NCBI GenBank assembly: GCA_034104265.1
Contig: JAXEEE010000140.1
Coordinates: 1-64,000, forward strand
Length of the DNA: 64,000 bases
DNA from: UBA11524 sp034104265
Lineage (GTDB): Bacteria; Bacillota; Clostridia; Christensenellales; Aristaeellaceae
Direction of reading: 5' to 3'
Position numbers and translations under genes: made by a program. Under the pieces are notes generated by a model. That model did not search any database and was not told where the DNA came from. It was given only the letters and a program-made list of their open reading frames with translations. This document shows positions 36,226 to 45,154 of this stretch, piece by piece. Position 1 is the stretch's first letter. Every line of letters begins with the position of its first letter.

Positions 36226-37254
36226 TCAGCGGAGGCCCGGCTCCGTGTCCGTATCGCAGGTAATGCTGTGGGCCTTGATGTAGTCCGCCAGCTCGTCCAC
36301 CTGGGTGAAGGCCAGCCCCACCGCCGTGTCCGCCGCACCGTAGTAGATGGCGATGCGGCCGGTGTCCGTATCCTGCAGGGTGGCGCAGGGGAAGCACACC
36401 CCCGGCACAAAGCCCCGCTCCTCGTAGGGCTCCTGAGGGGTGAGCAGGAAGTTCTCGCACCGGTAAAGCACCCGGGAGGGCTCGTCAATGTCCAGGATCG
36501 CGCCGCCGATGGAGTAGAGCAGCCCGTTGCAGGTGCTGGACACGCCGTGGTAGAGCAGCAGCCAGCCCTCGCTGGTTTCAATGGGCGCAGCGCCCGCGCC
36601 GATCTTGACGGACTCCCACCACTTGTCGCCCCGGCTCATCACATGCCGGTGCCTGCCCCGGAAGGTCATGTCCGGGCTCTGGCTGAGCCAGATGTCGCCA
36701 AAGGGCGTGTGCCCGCTGTCCGAGGGGCGGGACAGCAGCTGGTACAGTCCGTTCACCTTACGGGGAAACAGCACCGCGTTGCGGTTGAAGGGGATAAAGG
36801 GGTTCTCGAGGCGGGTGAAGGCCCTGAAATCCTTTGTCTTCGCCATGCCGATGGCCGCGCCGTAGAAGTCCTGGCACCACATGATGTAGTAGGTGTCCTC
36901 CACCTTCACCAGGCGGGGATCGTAGGCGTAGCGGGGCATGAAGGGCTCGCCCTGCTCATTGACGAAGGGGATCTTCTCCGGCTCCACCTCCCAGTGGATG
37001 CCGTCCCGGCTGCGACCCAGATAAATATGCGGCACGCCGTTGACCTGCTCGCCCCGCAGCACGGCGACAAAGCCGTCCTCCCAGGGGCAGACGGCGCTGT
37101 TGAAGATCCGCGCCACCCCAGTGGCCGGGTTGCGGCCGATGACCGGGTTGCCGCTGTAGAGCCAGACGGGGGCGTCATGCCTGTCGTCCTTGGGGCGATC
37201 CTGCCAGGGGATATTGGGCAGGCTGCCGCCGGTGAGAATCTTGACCTTGCTCAT
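36226..37254 (-). CDS. GH130 phosphorylase (GH130_2, beta-1,4-manno-oligosaccharide type)
   Basis: A 342-residue propeller protein of the GH130_2 kind. Landmarks are PVIGRNPATGVARIFNSAV, YLGRSRDGIHWEVEPEKI, the acid region YAYDPRLVKVEDTYYIMWCQ, and GAGAAPIETSEGWLLLYHGV with the phosphate-site residues. These enzymes phosphorolyse beta-1,4-mannosyl residues from manno-oligosaccharides longer than two units. ATG 37254 is preceded by GGAGG. It follows the permease genes by about 75 bases and begins the enzyme half of the operon. With the other GH130 it lets the cell conserve the energy of glycosidic bonds as mannose-1-phosphate. Confidence 0.92.
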   Translation of the reverse strand: MSKVKILTGGSLPNIPWQDRPKDDRHDAPVWLYSGNPVIGRNPATGVARIFNSAVCPWEDGFVAVLRGEQVNGVPHIYLGRSRDGIHWEVEPEKIPFVNEQGEPFMPRYAYDPRLVKVEDTYYIMWCQDFYGAAIGMAKTKDFRAFTRLENPFIPFNRNAVLFPRKVNGLYQLLSRPSDSGHTPFGDIWLSQSPDMTFRGRHRHVMSRGDKWWESVKIGAGAAPIETSEGWLLLYHGVSSTCNGLLYSIGGAILDIDEPSRVLYRCENFLLTPQEPYEERGFVPGVCFPCATLQDTDTGRIAIYYGAADTAVGLAFTQVDELADYIKAHSITCDTDTEPGLR

Positions 37255-37327
37255 GGCAAAACCTCCAATAATAATGTGGGGAGAAATGCTCTGCGTGCGG
37301 CGCACGCGCAGAGCGTGAGGGGCGTTG

Positions 37328-38203
37328 TCAGCCCTTGACCGCGCCTGCGGCCAGACCGCTGTAGATCTGCTGCTGGCAGGCGATGAAGATCACCAGCATG
37401 GGCACCAGGGTCAGGATCACGCCGGCACAGATCAGGTTGTAGGCGTTGCCGAAGGGCCCGGTGAAGGTGTACAGCGCCGTGGATGCTGTGACGAAGCGGG
37501 TCTTGTCCTGCAGGTACAGGTTGGCGGCGTAGTATTCGTTGTACACGCCGATGCCCTTGAGGATCATCACCGTGACGATGGCCGGGTGCAGCAGCGGGAA
37601 CAGGATCTTGAAGAACACGCCGAAATAGGTGCAGCCGTCCAGAATCGCGGATTCATCCAGGGAGACCGACAGGTTCACAAAGTACTGCAGGAAAATGCAG
37701 ATGGAGATGACGTCCGTGCCGCATTGCAGGATGATATATCCCAGAAGGGAATTCACCAGCTTCATCGAGGACATGATCTGGTAGATGGTCACCTGCATGG
37801 CGATGCCCGGAATGAGCGTGGCGAACAGGAACAGGTTGCGGATCAGCCCGTTGCCGGGGAAGCGGAAGCGGTTGAGCGCATACGCCAGCATGGAGCCCAT
37901 CAGCACCGAGAACACCACCACAACCACCACCACGAAGAAGGAGGTGGCAAAGGCGCGGCCCATGTCGCCCTCCACCCAGACGCGGCGGAAGTTGTCCAGA
38001 TGAAGGAAGTTCTCCGGCAGCTGCATCACGGGGGTCAGCTGGTATTTCTCATCGGCCTTGAAGGACACCAGCAGGCAGGAGATCAGCGGCAGCAGCGCGA
38101 TGAACGCGGCCAGCAGCAGGGAGAAGTACTTGACGGCCGTCACCGCCGCGTGCCCCAGACGCTCCGCAGGGGACAGACTTTCAATAGCAGCCTTCTTGCG
38201 CAT
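37328..38203 (-). CDS. Sugar ABC transporter permease (MsmG/AraQ-like)
   Basis: A 291-residue permease with six helices. The EAA loop DESAILDGCTYFGVFFKILF is intact and the usual GLAAGAVKG tail ends it. A Val-rich helix (SFFVVVVVVVFSVLMGS) is striking but within the normal range for TM2. It starts 3 bases after the preceding permease's stop codon, so the two are coupled. It transports the substrate bound by the product of 39281-40621, presumably (acetylated) manno-oligosaccharides. Confidence 0.93.
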   Translation of the reverse strand: MRKKAAIESLSPAERLGHAAVTAVKYFSLLLAAFIALLPLISCLLVSFKADEKYQLTPVMQLPENFLHLDNFRRVWVEGDMGRAFATSFFVVVVVVVFSVLMGSMLAYALNRFRFPGNGLIRNLFLFATLIPGIAMQVTIYQIMSSMKLVNSLLGYIILQCGTDVISICIFLQYFVNLSVSLDESAILDGCTYFGVFFKILFPLLHPAIVTVMILKGIGVYNEYYAANLYLQDKTRFVTASTALYTFTGPFGNAYNLICAGVILTLVPMLVIFIACQQQIYSGLAAGAVKG

Positions 38204-38206
38204 GAC

Positions 38207-39196
38207 TCACGCCCCCTTTCCCGCTTTCGCGGCCCTTTTCTGCTTCGGTACAGCGTCATCCACGCCCTCCTTGAGCACAAAGTGGAAGAAGAGCTTCTGC
38301 AGAATGGTGGCGATGATGATGATGACCATCAGCACCACAGCCATGGCGCAGGCCATGCCCACCTTCTGATCGATATGCGCGGCCTGGTGCATCTTGATGA
38401 AGCAGGTGGCCGTGCCGGACGCGCCGCCGCCCATGATGACGTAAGGCGGCTCGAGGGCGGAGAGGGAGCCGGTGATGGAGAGAATCACGTTGAGCATGAC
38501 GATGGTCTTGATGGAGGGCAGGATGATGTAGAGGAACTGCTTCCAGCGGTTCGCGCCGTCGATCTGCGCAGCCTCGTAGAGCGTGGGATCCACGGACATG
38601 ATTGCGCCGATGAACATGACCATGTTCTGCCCCATGTAGCGCCAGACGGAGGTCGCTACCAGGGAAATGTTGTTGATGCGCTGGTCGCGCAGCCAGTAGG
38701 GCAGGCTCTCCAGGGGGATGCCCAGGGCCTGAAGCACGGTGTCCAGCACATAGCTGCGGGTATAGAAGAACTTGAAGATGAAGCCGATGGCAATGCCGTT
38801 GATCAGGTAGGGGAAGAAGATCGTCCCCTTGAAGAAATTGCTGCCCCGGGTCCTGAAGCTGAGCATGGTGGCGAAGTACAGCGCCAGGGCGAGCTGAAGC
38901 AGCGCGCCGCCCATGTAGTACACCGACAGGAACATGGCGTCGAAGTAGTCCTTCTTGGTGAAGATGCGGACGTAGTTTTTCAGCCCCACAAAGGCGCGAA
39001 CCTTGGTGTAGCTGCGGTCGTAGAGGCTGTACTCGATCATCTTGCCAAAGGGAACGTAGGTGAACACCATCAGCAGCAGCATCGGCACGATGGCGAAGGC
39101 AACGATGACGAACCACTTCTGAACACGCGGCAGCGCAAACCAGGCGCGGAAGCCGGGCTTCGGCTGATTTCCCCTGGCCGTTGCGGATTGGGCCAT
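38207..39196 (-). CDS. Sugar ABC transporter permease (MsmF-like)
   Basis: A 329-residue permease. Helix 1 is VIVAFAIVPMLLLMVFTYVP and the EAA loop is TLYEAAQIDGANRWKQFLYI. The C-terminal tail is basic (KQKRAAKAGKGA). ATG 39196 is chosen for the AAGGGAG site; 8 further in-frame codons upstream lack support. It lies downstream of a stem-loop with T-run that follows the binding-protein gene. Confidence 0.93.
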   Translation of the reverse strand: MAQSATARGNQPKPGFRAWFALPRVQKWFVIVAFAIVPMLLLMVFTYVPFGKMIEYSLYDRSYTKVRAFVGLKNYVRIFTKKDYFDAMFLSVYYMGGALLQLALALYFATMLSFRTRGSNFFKGTIFFPYLINGIAIGFIFKFFYTRSYVLDTVLQALGIPLESLPYWLRDQRINNISLVATSVWRYMGQNMVMFIGAIMSVDPTLYEAAQIDGANRWKQFLYIILPSIKTIVMLNVILSITGSLSALEPPYVIMGGGASGTATCFIKMHQAAHIDQKVGMACAMAVVLMVIIIIATILQKLFFHFVLKEGVDDAVPKQKRAAKAGKGA

Positions 39197-39218
39197 ACTT
39201 GCACTCTCCCTTCCTGAC

Positions 39219-39265
39219 AAAAAGCAGGGGGGAGCCGGAAAGCCGCTGTGCTTCCCGACTCCCCC
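39219..39265 (-). other. Intercistronic stem-loop with T-run (partial terminator)
   Basis: On the minus strand a stem of about 13 bp with a bulge (39227-39240 with 39252-39265) is followed by five T (39219-39223). It lies between the binding-protein and permease genes and would reduce, but not abolish, transcription into the permeases. Confidence 0.6.
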
Positions 39266-39280
39266 TCATTGCATGGTGGA

Positions 39281-40621
39281 TCAGACGGGATGACTCGTTG
39301 ACCTCAATGCCCAGGTAATCCTGCGCGTCGGTCCAGCGCTCGTTCCAGTCGTCCATGATCTCGTCGAAGGTCTTCGTGCCGTTGAAGCCGTGCTCAAGGA
39401 TCTCCTGGATCTTCGCGTCGCCGCCGGCGTTGATGCGCAGCTCGGTCTCGGCGTTCATGTCGTTGAGCAGGGTTTCCTCGCCCGCCACCGCAGGCGCGTC
39501 GGGCACAAACTCGATGCCCTCAAAGGCAGCGTACACAGCCGGGTACTCGCCCTTCTTGTCGATCGGGATGCCGCCCTCGCTGTAGGCGAAGCTGCTCTGC
39601 TCGGTGAACCACTTGACGAAGAGCATGGCGGCAGTCTGGTCATTCTCGGAGCTGTCCTTGTTGATGCCGAAGGAGTAGTCCGCGCCGACGGAGGCGTACT
39701 GCTTGCCGCTGACGGTGATGGGGAAGGACATGTAGCCGATGTCATCGCCGTTGGGGCCGGCCTCAACCATCTGCGGATAGGCCCAGGAGCCCAGCACCAT
39801 GCAGCCGATCCTGCCCTGGTTGATCATGCCCATGCAGCCTTCCCAGTCGGTGGTGGTGTAGTCATCCTCAATCAGGTGCAGCGAGGCGGCGTCGTAGAGT
39901 TCCTTGTACATGGCGTAGGGGCCGGTGCCGTCGCCCCGGTCGGAGAAGGGATTGTGCTGATGGATCAGGATGCGGTTGGTGAAATCAGCCGTGCCGTTGC
40001 AGGAGGCGCCGATGTAGGCGTCCCAGGCGCCCATGGTCCAGCCGGCGGCGTAGTTGGTGTACAGGGGGATGGCGTCAGTGTTGTCCCGGATGGCCTGCAG
40101 CGCGGCGATGAAGGCTTCGGGGGTCTTGGGCAGCTCGGTGACGCCGGCCTGCTCGAACACCTTTTTGTTGTAGACGATGCCCTGGGCGTTGCCGGTGGAG
40201 GGAATGCCGTAGGTCAGGCCGTCCCACACCCACTGGTTGGCGAAGTTGTAGACCGCCATAAGCCCGCCTCCGTGCCGAAGGGGATGAAGCAGGTGGGCAG
40301 CTCGTCCTTGTCCAGGGCGGGGATCATCATGATGTCGCCCCAGTTGCCGCCGGTCAGGCGGGTCAGCGCGTCATCCGCGTAGGTGGTGATGGTGTCAAAC
40401 TTCACGGTGACGTTGGGGTAGAGCGCGGTGAACTCCGCAATGTACTGGGGGTACTTGGTGTCGGCCAGGTCGGTGCGGTGATTGAGAATCATCAGATCCG
40501 CCTGGATGTCGGTGTAGTCCTCGCCCAACTTGAGGTCAAGGTAGCTGGGGAGTTCCGCGCAGGCCGTCGCAGCCAGGGCGATCAGCAGCGCGCACAGGAG
40601 CATGGACAGGAGCTTCTTCAT
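39281..40621 (-). pseudogene. Sugar ABC solute-binding protein gene of the mannan operon, frameshifted
   Basis: The first frame gives signal peptide MKKLLSMLLCALLIALAATA with CAEL (lipobox-like AATAC) and 110 residues ending in CFIPFGTEAGL. The rest is in another frame from about 40258: VYNFANQWVWDGLTYGIPST and onward to YLGIEVNE. One extra base near 40260 would join them into an ordinary binding protein of about 445 residues. The C-terminal frame also lacks its stop and would run into the permease region; a stop in a neighbouring frame at 39281-39283 is the probable original end. So two indels are suspected. Its expected role is capture of manno-oligosaccharides. First gene of the operon, with a palindromic operator 37 bases upstream. 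Confidence 0.8.
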
Positions 40622-40657
40622 GATGGGTACCTCCCTGATGAAATTGATCGGTCAGAG

Positions 40658-40671
40658 GCTAACCGATTAGC
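40658..40671 (-). promoter_or_regulatory. LacI-type operator
   Basis: GCTAACCGATTAGC is a 14-base inverted repeat with a central CG, the usual form of LacI/GalR-family sites. It lies just upstream of the binding-protein start codon (40621) of the mannan operon and directly downstream of the LacI-family gene remnant, so it is the likely site of that regulator. Confidence 0.65.
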
Positions 40672-40791
40672 TAACAAAATTGCATATCATGAAGTAAATA
40701 TTGAAGAAAACTTATTTCAGATTGCCCCAACAGCGCAAGTTCCGCATGGCGCAAAAAAGCCGGAGCAGCTCCGGATGATCATGCAGTTGCT

Positions 40792-41063
40792 TCAGTTGTT
40801 GTCTGCGCGCGTGTCGTGGATGGATGCGCGCTCCACAATCCAGCCGCCCACAATCGTGCGCAGCGGCCCCTCCGAGCCGTCCTTGATGCGGCTGAGCAGA
40901 CGGCGCACTGCCACCTGGGCCATCCGGCCCTGATCGACGGAATAGGTCGTCAGCGGCGGCGTGCTGAGGGTGGCATAGATAAAATTGTCGAAGCCCGTCA
41001 CCGACACGTCCTCCGGCACGCGCACGCCGCGCCGATCTCGCGCATGGTCACGCTTTTCTTCAT
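40792..41063 (-). pseudogene. LacI-family regulator with large internal deletion
   Basis: The start is normal: GGAGGAA, then MKKSVTMREIGAA, the first helix of a LacI headpiece. After about 13 codons the sequence jumps, with a frame change, to RVPEDVSVTGFDNFIYATLS and the normal LacI C-terminus PPLTTYSVDQGRMAQVAVRR down to the stop at 40792. About 240 codons, covering the rest of the headpiece and most of the sugar-binding core, are missing. The joint lies in GGCGTGCG, which could be a short homology shared by both ends. The encoded regulator cannot bind DNA. It lies upstream of the mannan operon and its operator, so the operon may now be constitutive, unless the deletion is an assembly error. 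Confidence 0.8.
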
Positions 41064-41254
41064 TCGCTGTTCCTCCCGTGTGATGCTTACCTTTGTAGCA
41101 TAAGTAGCATAATTTGCCCGGAAGGTAAGGTAATCGAATGCACCCGTAAAGTATTTTGTGCTAACGGCCAGGCAGATGGCCCTGCCGGAAAGCCTCAGGG
41201 AGCGTTGCCCCGCCGCTTCCCCGGGCATTTTTTGTGGATATTGTCCTTGTTCCC

Positions 41255-41283
41255 TTGCCAAACTATAGCGACACTGTTATAAT
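41255..41283 (+). promoter_or_regulatory. Promoter of the vWA/Ig protein gene
   Basis: TTGCCA (41255-41260), a 17-base spacer and a perfect TATAAT (41278-41283), 92 bases upstream of the start codon. Confidence 0.75.
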
Positions 41284-41375
41284 GATACAATCCGGGACGT
41301 ATATAAACATTCCGTGATGTTGAGGCGTGCAGTCCGGGCTGTCCGGGCGCACGACCATGGGGGAGGTTTTGCCCG

Positions 41376-43331
41376 ATGAAAAAATATGCACTGCTGGCGC
41401 TGCTTTTGTGCCTGGCGCTGTGCCTGCCCGCGCTGGCCTCGGCGGAGGGGGAAACCAAGCCGAAGATCGACGTCGTGTGGCTGATTGATACGACGGGATC
41501 AATAGGATCATCCAGGATCTCTGCGATCAAGAATCAGATGGATAGCTTTGCCGCCCAGCTGACGGATTTTGACGTGCGCTATAGCTTGGTGGCGTTTGGC
41601 GATGAAGCGAATAATCGCAAGGGCTTTGATTTTCCCGAGAATACAGTGTGGCTTACAATGGGCAGCAGCCATTGGACGAACAGCTGTGAAACCTTGAAGA
41701 GCTATATTGAACAGGGCGACGGGAAGCTGCCCACGTACGATGGCGGCGATACACCCGAAACCTCAACAAACGCGATTGTCAGAGCCGCGAGGTGGATTGG
41801 AAACGCAACAGACAGTGAAACCTGGCGGGATGGAGCCCTTCGTCAGTTTGTTCTGGCGACCGATGCAGAACCCAAGAAGACGGGTACCTACAAAGTCCAA
41901 GGAAAAGATGTTTACGTTTATTCTATGCAGCAGGCAATTGATGCTTGTTTGCAAAGGAATATATCGGTGAGTGTAGCCTCCTTTTACGATAGTACCAGAA
42001 TTGAAAACGCTTACAAGGATCTGGTTGAAAAGACGGATGGCAAGTATCAATACGTAGGTGATTCAACGTTTGAATCACTCGCCAAATGGATTCACGACAC
42101 CCCGATTGTCATCACCCAGCCCGAGGATCTCTATCTCCACGATGACGACATAGTCTATTTAACCGCAGTAACCGTTAAAGGGAGAGATACCTGGTCCTCT
42201 TGGTATTATGTGAACAAATATGGCTATCGACAAGGTTTAATAGGATATCTTCCTAACAATGACGGCATTGCGCGGTACCGTTGGGAGGTAGACCGTTACT
42301 TGGACGGCAATGAGTATTACTGCGTCTTCTCCAATTCCAATAGGCCTACGGGCGATACCCGTTCCATCGAAACCCGACATGCCATCCTGCATGTGGCCTC
42401 CAAATTCGATATCACGGGGCAGCCCCAGGACGTCACCACCGAGGCCGGGAAGACCGCGACCTTCACCGTGGCGGCCACGGGCGACGAACTGACCTACCAG
42501 TGGCAGAAGAATGTGAACGGTACCTGGACGAACCTGTCCGGCGAGACGGCCTCCACGCTGAGCATTCCCGCCACCCTTACGGACAACGGCAGCGAATACC
42601 GCTGCGTGATCAAGGACGCCATCAGCGACAAGCAGCCCGGCGGCTACACCCTCACCAGCAATCCCGCCGCCCTGACCGTGGTGTCGGCCCCCGCTATCAC
42701 CAGCCATCCCCAGGACGTGACCACCGAGGCTGGGAAGACGGCGGTCTTCACCGTGGCGGCCACGGGCACCGGGCTGAAGTACCAGTGGCAGCAGCAGAAC
42801 GGCAGCGGCTGGGCTGACCTGTCCGGGGAGACCGGTACGTCCCTGACGGTCACCGCCACCACGGAGAACAGCGGCAGCGTCTACCGCTGCCAGGTGACCA
42901 GCAGCTACAACACGGTGGTTCTGAGCAAGTCCGCCGCACTGACGGTGCTGTCGGCCCCCGCCATTGCCCAGCAGCCGGAGAGCGTCATCGTCATGGAGGG
43001 CGAGGACGCCAGCATCACCGTGGCGGCCACGGGCACCGGGCTGAAGTACCAGTGGCAGGTGTACCGCAGTGGCGTGTGGATGGACTGCATCGGCGAGGAA
43101 TCGCCCACGATCACCCTGAGCGGCGTGACCCTGGCGGACAACGGCCTTGCGTACCGCTGCGTGATCACCAGCAGCTACGGCACGAAGGTCACCAGCGACG
43201 CTGTGACGCTGACGGTGCTGGCCAAGCCCGAGCCGCCGCAGACGGGGGACGCGTCCCGGCCGCTGCTCTGGCTGACGCTGCTGGGCGCGAGCCTGCTGGG
43301 CATGGTCATGCTGCGGCGCAGGCGCGCGTAA
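41376..43331 (+). CDS. Secreted vWA-domain protein with three Ig-like repeats and wall anchor
   Basis: A 651-residue surface protein. Signal peptide: residues 1-23. vWA domain: about 30-235, with MIDAS residues Asp38, Thr40 and Ser42 in LIDTTGSIGSS. A linker domain of about 120 residues follows, then three Ig-like domains starting near 347, 444 and 534. Each has the QWQ core and the YRC motif (for example SEYRCVIKD). The C-terminus has a sortase-type PQTGD (621-625), a hydrophobic helix and RRRRA. Such proteins act in adhesion to matrix or polysaccharide; the ligand is unknown. The vWA half is visibly more AT-rich than the Ig half, so the gene may be a mosaic. The Ig repeats share near-identical stretches (TGLKYQWQ). 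It has its own promoter and terminator. Confidence 0.88.
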   Translation: MKKYALLALLLCLALCLPALASAEGETKPKIDVVWLIDTTGSIGSSRISAIKNQMDSFAAQLTDFDVRYSLVAFGDEANNRKGFDFPENTVWLTMGSSHWTNSCETLKSYIEQGDGKLPTYDGGDTPETSTNAIVRAARWIGNATDSETWRDGALRQFVLATDAEPKKTGTYKVQGKDVYVYSMQQAIDACLQRNISVSVASFYDSTRIENAYKDLVEKTDGKYQYVGDSTFESLAKWIHDTPIVITQPEDLYLHDDDIVYLTAVTVKGRDTWSSWYYVNKYGYRQGLIGYLPNNDGIARYRWEVDRYLDGNEYYCVFSNSNRPTGDTRSIETRHAILHVASKFDITGQPQDVTTEAGKTATFTVAATGDELTYQWQKNVNGTWTNLSGETASTLSIPATLTDNGSEYRCVIKDAISDKQPGGYTLTSNPAALTVVSAPAITSHPQDVTTEAGKTAVFTVAATGTGLKYQWQQQNGSGWADLSGETGTSLTVTATTENSGSVYRCQVTSSYNTVVLSKSAALTVLSAPAIAQQPESVIVMEGEDASITVAATGTGLKYQWQVYRSGVWMDCIGEESPTITLSGVTLADNGLAYRCVITSSYGTKVTSDAVTLTVLAKPEPPQTGDASRPLLWLTLLGASLLGMVMLRRRRA

Positions 43332-43360
43332 CCGGGAAAGTTCATACGGCATCCAGGGGT

Positions 43361-43391
43361 GAACCGACAGGCTCGGTTCACTCCTTTTTTT
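43361..43391 (+). terminator. Terminator of the vWA/Ig gene
   Basis: A 7-bp stem GAACCGA/TCGGTTC (43361-43367 with 43373-43379) followed by ACTCC and seven T. Confidence 0.75.
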
Positions 43392-43416
43392 GCGGACGGC
43401 ATGCCCGGCAAACAGA

Positions 43417-43449
43417 CATGGCGCGGAGAACACTGCTCTCCGCGCCATG
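43417..43449 (-). terminator. Hairpin beyond the GH30 gene
   Basis: A perfect 13-bp inverted repeat (43417-43429 with 43437-43449) 44 bases past the GH30 stop on the minus strand. The T-run is poor, so it may act as an mRNA 3' end stabiliser rather than a full terminator. Confidence 0.6.
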
Positions 43450-43492
43450 CCTGACTGCATGCTTTTGCGCTCCATGCCGGGGCGCGCTGGGC

Positions 43493-44977
43493 TTATTCCA
43501 CGCCGCTGATGATGAAGGTGGTGATGGCGTTGCCACGGAGCGCGGCGGTGAGGGCCTTGCCGGAGAGGGGCAGATCCGCCAGGCTGGCCCAGTGCTCGCC
43601 GTCGGCCATGCTGCCGCTGGTGCGGATCACCCGGGCGGCGCCGCCCACCGCAGCAAAGGAGGATAGGTCGAAGGTGACCTCCCGCTCCCCGGCGGAGGTG
43701 TTCACAGCCACGATGACCAGCTCATTGGCCGCCGGATCGTAAGCGGCGACGGCGCTGTCCCCGCAGTGGATGAGGGTGCTGCCGGGCCGGATGTAGCGGG
43801 TGAACTGCCCCAGACCGTAGTACTTCTGCGTCAGCACAATGTCCCCGCGGTCGTGATCAGCCACGGCCACGCCCCAGAAGCCCCGGTTCACGTCCACCAT
43901 GCCGGAATCCCGGTTGCCGTTCATGCCCTGGGCGGAAATGTGGTTGTCGATGGCCTGCCACATGACCCACGCGGAAGGGGACAGGGCGTTCAGGTCGGAG
44001 ATGATCTTCCGGCCCATCCACAGCGCCGCGCCCATTTCGCCGGCATGCTCACCGGCGGTGCCGTCGCCATCCACCTCGCTCATCCACAGGTGGAGGTTCT
44101 GCGCCCGGGCGAGGCTGCCCAGCGCAGCGATGCCGTCCTCGCTGTAGCTGTGGGTGTTCACCCGGCCGATGGCTGCCCTGGCACGGTCGGAATAGGCGTA
44201 CCATTCCTTCAGCTGCTTGTCGGGGCTGGTTTCGTCGCTGGCGGCGATGATAACGTTGTCGAGCCCGTAGCGCCCGAGGGCCCCGGCCACCTCTTCAATG
44301 ATGCGGGACTGCGCCTCGCCCGCGTCCACATGGCAGCCCTCCTGCTTGTCGCTAAGGTAGCGCCAGTAGTCGGTGTTGGGCTCGTTCATGGGGGAGACGC
44401 TGGTCACGGTCACATGCGCCAGGTATTCGGCGAAATCGGTATAGCAGTCCTCCCGCAGGTTGTTTTTGCCGGGATTGACCCCGCCGGAGGAGCAGCCGCT
44501 GACGGTCATGAAATAAGGCGGGGAGTTGGAGAAAACCTCCACCAGGGCATTGTCCCCCGCAGCCTTCACGGCCCGCAGCAGCACATTGAGCTGGTTGTGG
44601 TCGGCGGTGTAGTCGTACACAAAGCCCTGCTGGGCCTCGTCCCACACCATCCAGCCGGGGATGGCGGAATCCGTGCGGGTGATGTGATGGTGCGACGGAT
44701 CGTCGCCGCCGCCGATGTTGTAGCGCATGATGTTGAGCCGGAGCCCCCCGTCGCCGTAGAACGCGTCGGCGGCCTGCTGGGCCAGGTCGTCCGAATAGCC
44801 CAGACGATTGGCCCACCAGCACAGGCTGGTGCCCCAGCCCTCGAACACGCCGCCGTTATTCACGGAGGCGTTGGCCAGGGATACAGGAATGGCTTCGGCT
44901 TCCGCGCCCGCGGCCGTGACGGCCATACCGCAGCCGAGCGTGAGGAGAAGCACCTGCTTCAGGCGTTTGCTTTTCAT
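43493..44977 (-). CDS. Secreted GH30 glycosidase, endo-beta-1,6-galactanase-like
   Basis: A 494-residue enzyme. Signal peptide: MKSKRLKQVLLLTLGCGMAV with cleavage near AGAEAEA. The catalytic (beta/alpha)8 barrel starts VFEGWGTSLCWWANRLGYSD, typical of GH30_5 endo-beta-1,6-galactanases, which attack type II arabinogalactan side chains. Acid/base Glu is in SVSPMNEPNTDYW and the nucleophile Glu in LHLWMSEVDGDG. A C-terminal beta domain ends IITTFI-like. ATG 44977 is chosen for the signal peptide. Just before SVSPMNEP the text EYLAHVTVTS seems about 15 residues shorter than relatives, at a repeated GTGACC, so a small in-frame deletion is possible. It would act outside the cell, producing fragments for the GH51/GH43 enzymes. 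Confidence 0.85.
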   Translation of the reverse strand: MKSKRLKQVLLLTLGCGMAVTAAGAEAEAIPVSLANASVNNGGVFEGWGTSLCWWANRLGYSDDLAQQAADAFYGDGGLRLNIMRYNIGGGDDPSHHHITRTDSAIPGWMVWDEAQQGFVYDYTADHNQLNVLLRAVKAAGDNALVEVFSNSPPYFMTVSGCSSGGVNPGKNNLREDCYTDFAEYLAHVTVTSVSPMNEPNTDYWRYLSDKQEGCHVDAGEAQSRIIEEVAGALGRYGLDNVIIAASDETSPDKQLKEWYAYSDRARAAIGRVNTHSYSEDGIAALGSLARAQNLHLWMSEVDGDGTAGEHAGEMGAALWMGRKIISDLNALSPSAWVMWQAIDNHISAQGMNGNRDSGMVDVNRGFWGVAVADHDRGDIVLTQKYYGLGQFTRYIRPGSTLIHCGDSAVAAYDPAANELVIVAVNTSAGEREVTFDLSSFAAVGGAARVIRTSGSMADGEHWASLADLPLSGKALTAALRGNAITTFIISGVE

Positions 44978-45106
44978 GATGTGAACAACTGCCTTTCTGC
45001 TGTTTTTCCCAAATGTGACTTTCCAGCATTGTATCATGGAAGGGCGGCCGAAGCAACCCCGGAAGCGGGCCGGAGAACAGGGGCGCACATCCCTGCTGCA
45101 TACGCT

Positions 45107-45144
45107 GAAAAGGGGGACGCGCGACAGCATCGCGGCCCCCTTTC
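45107..45144 (-). terminator. Terminator of the 78-residue protein gene
   Basis: A long interrupted stem (GAAAGGGGG with CCCCCTTTTC, and GCGA/TCGC near the loop) ending in TTTTC on the minus strand, 11 bases beyond the stop codon at 45155. Confidence 0.7.
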
Positions 45145-45154
45145 CGGCGGTGAA

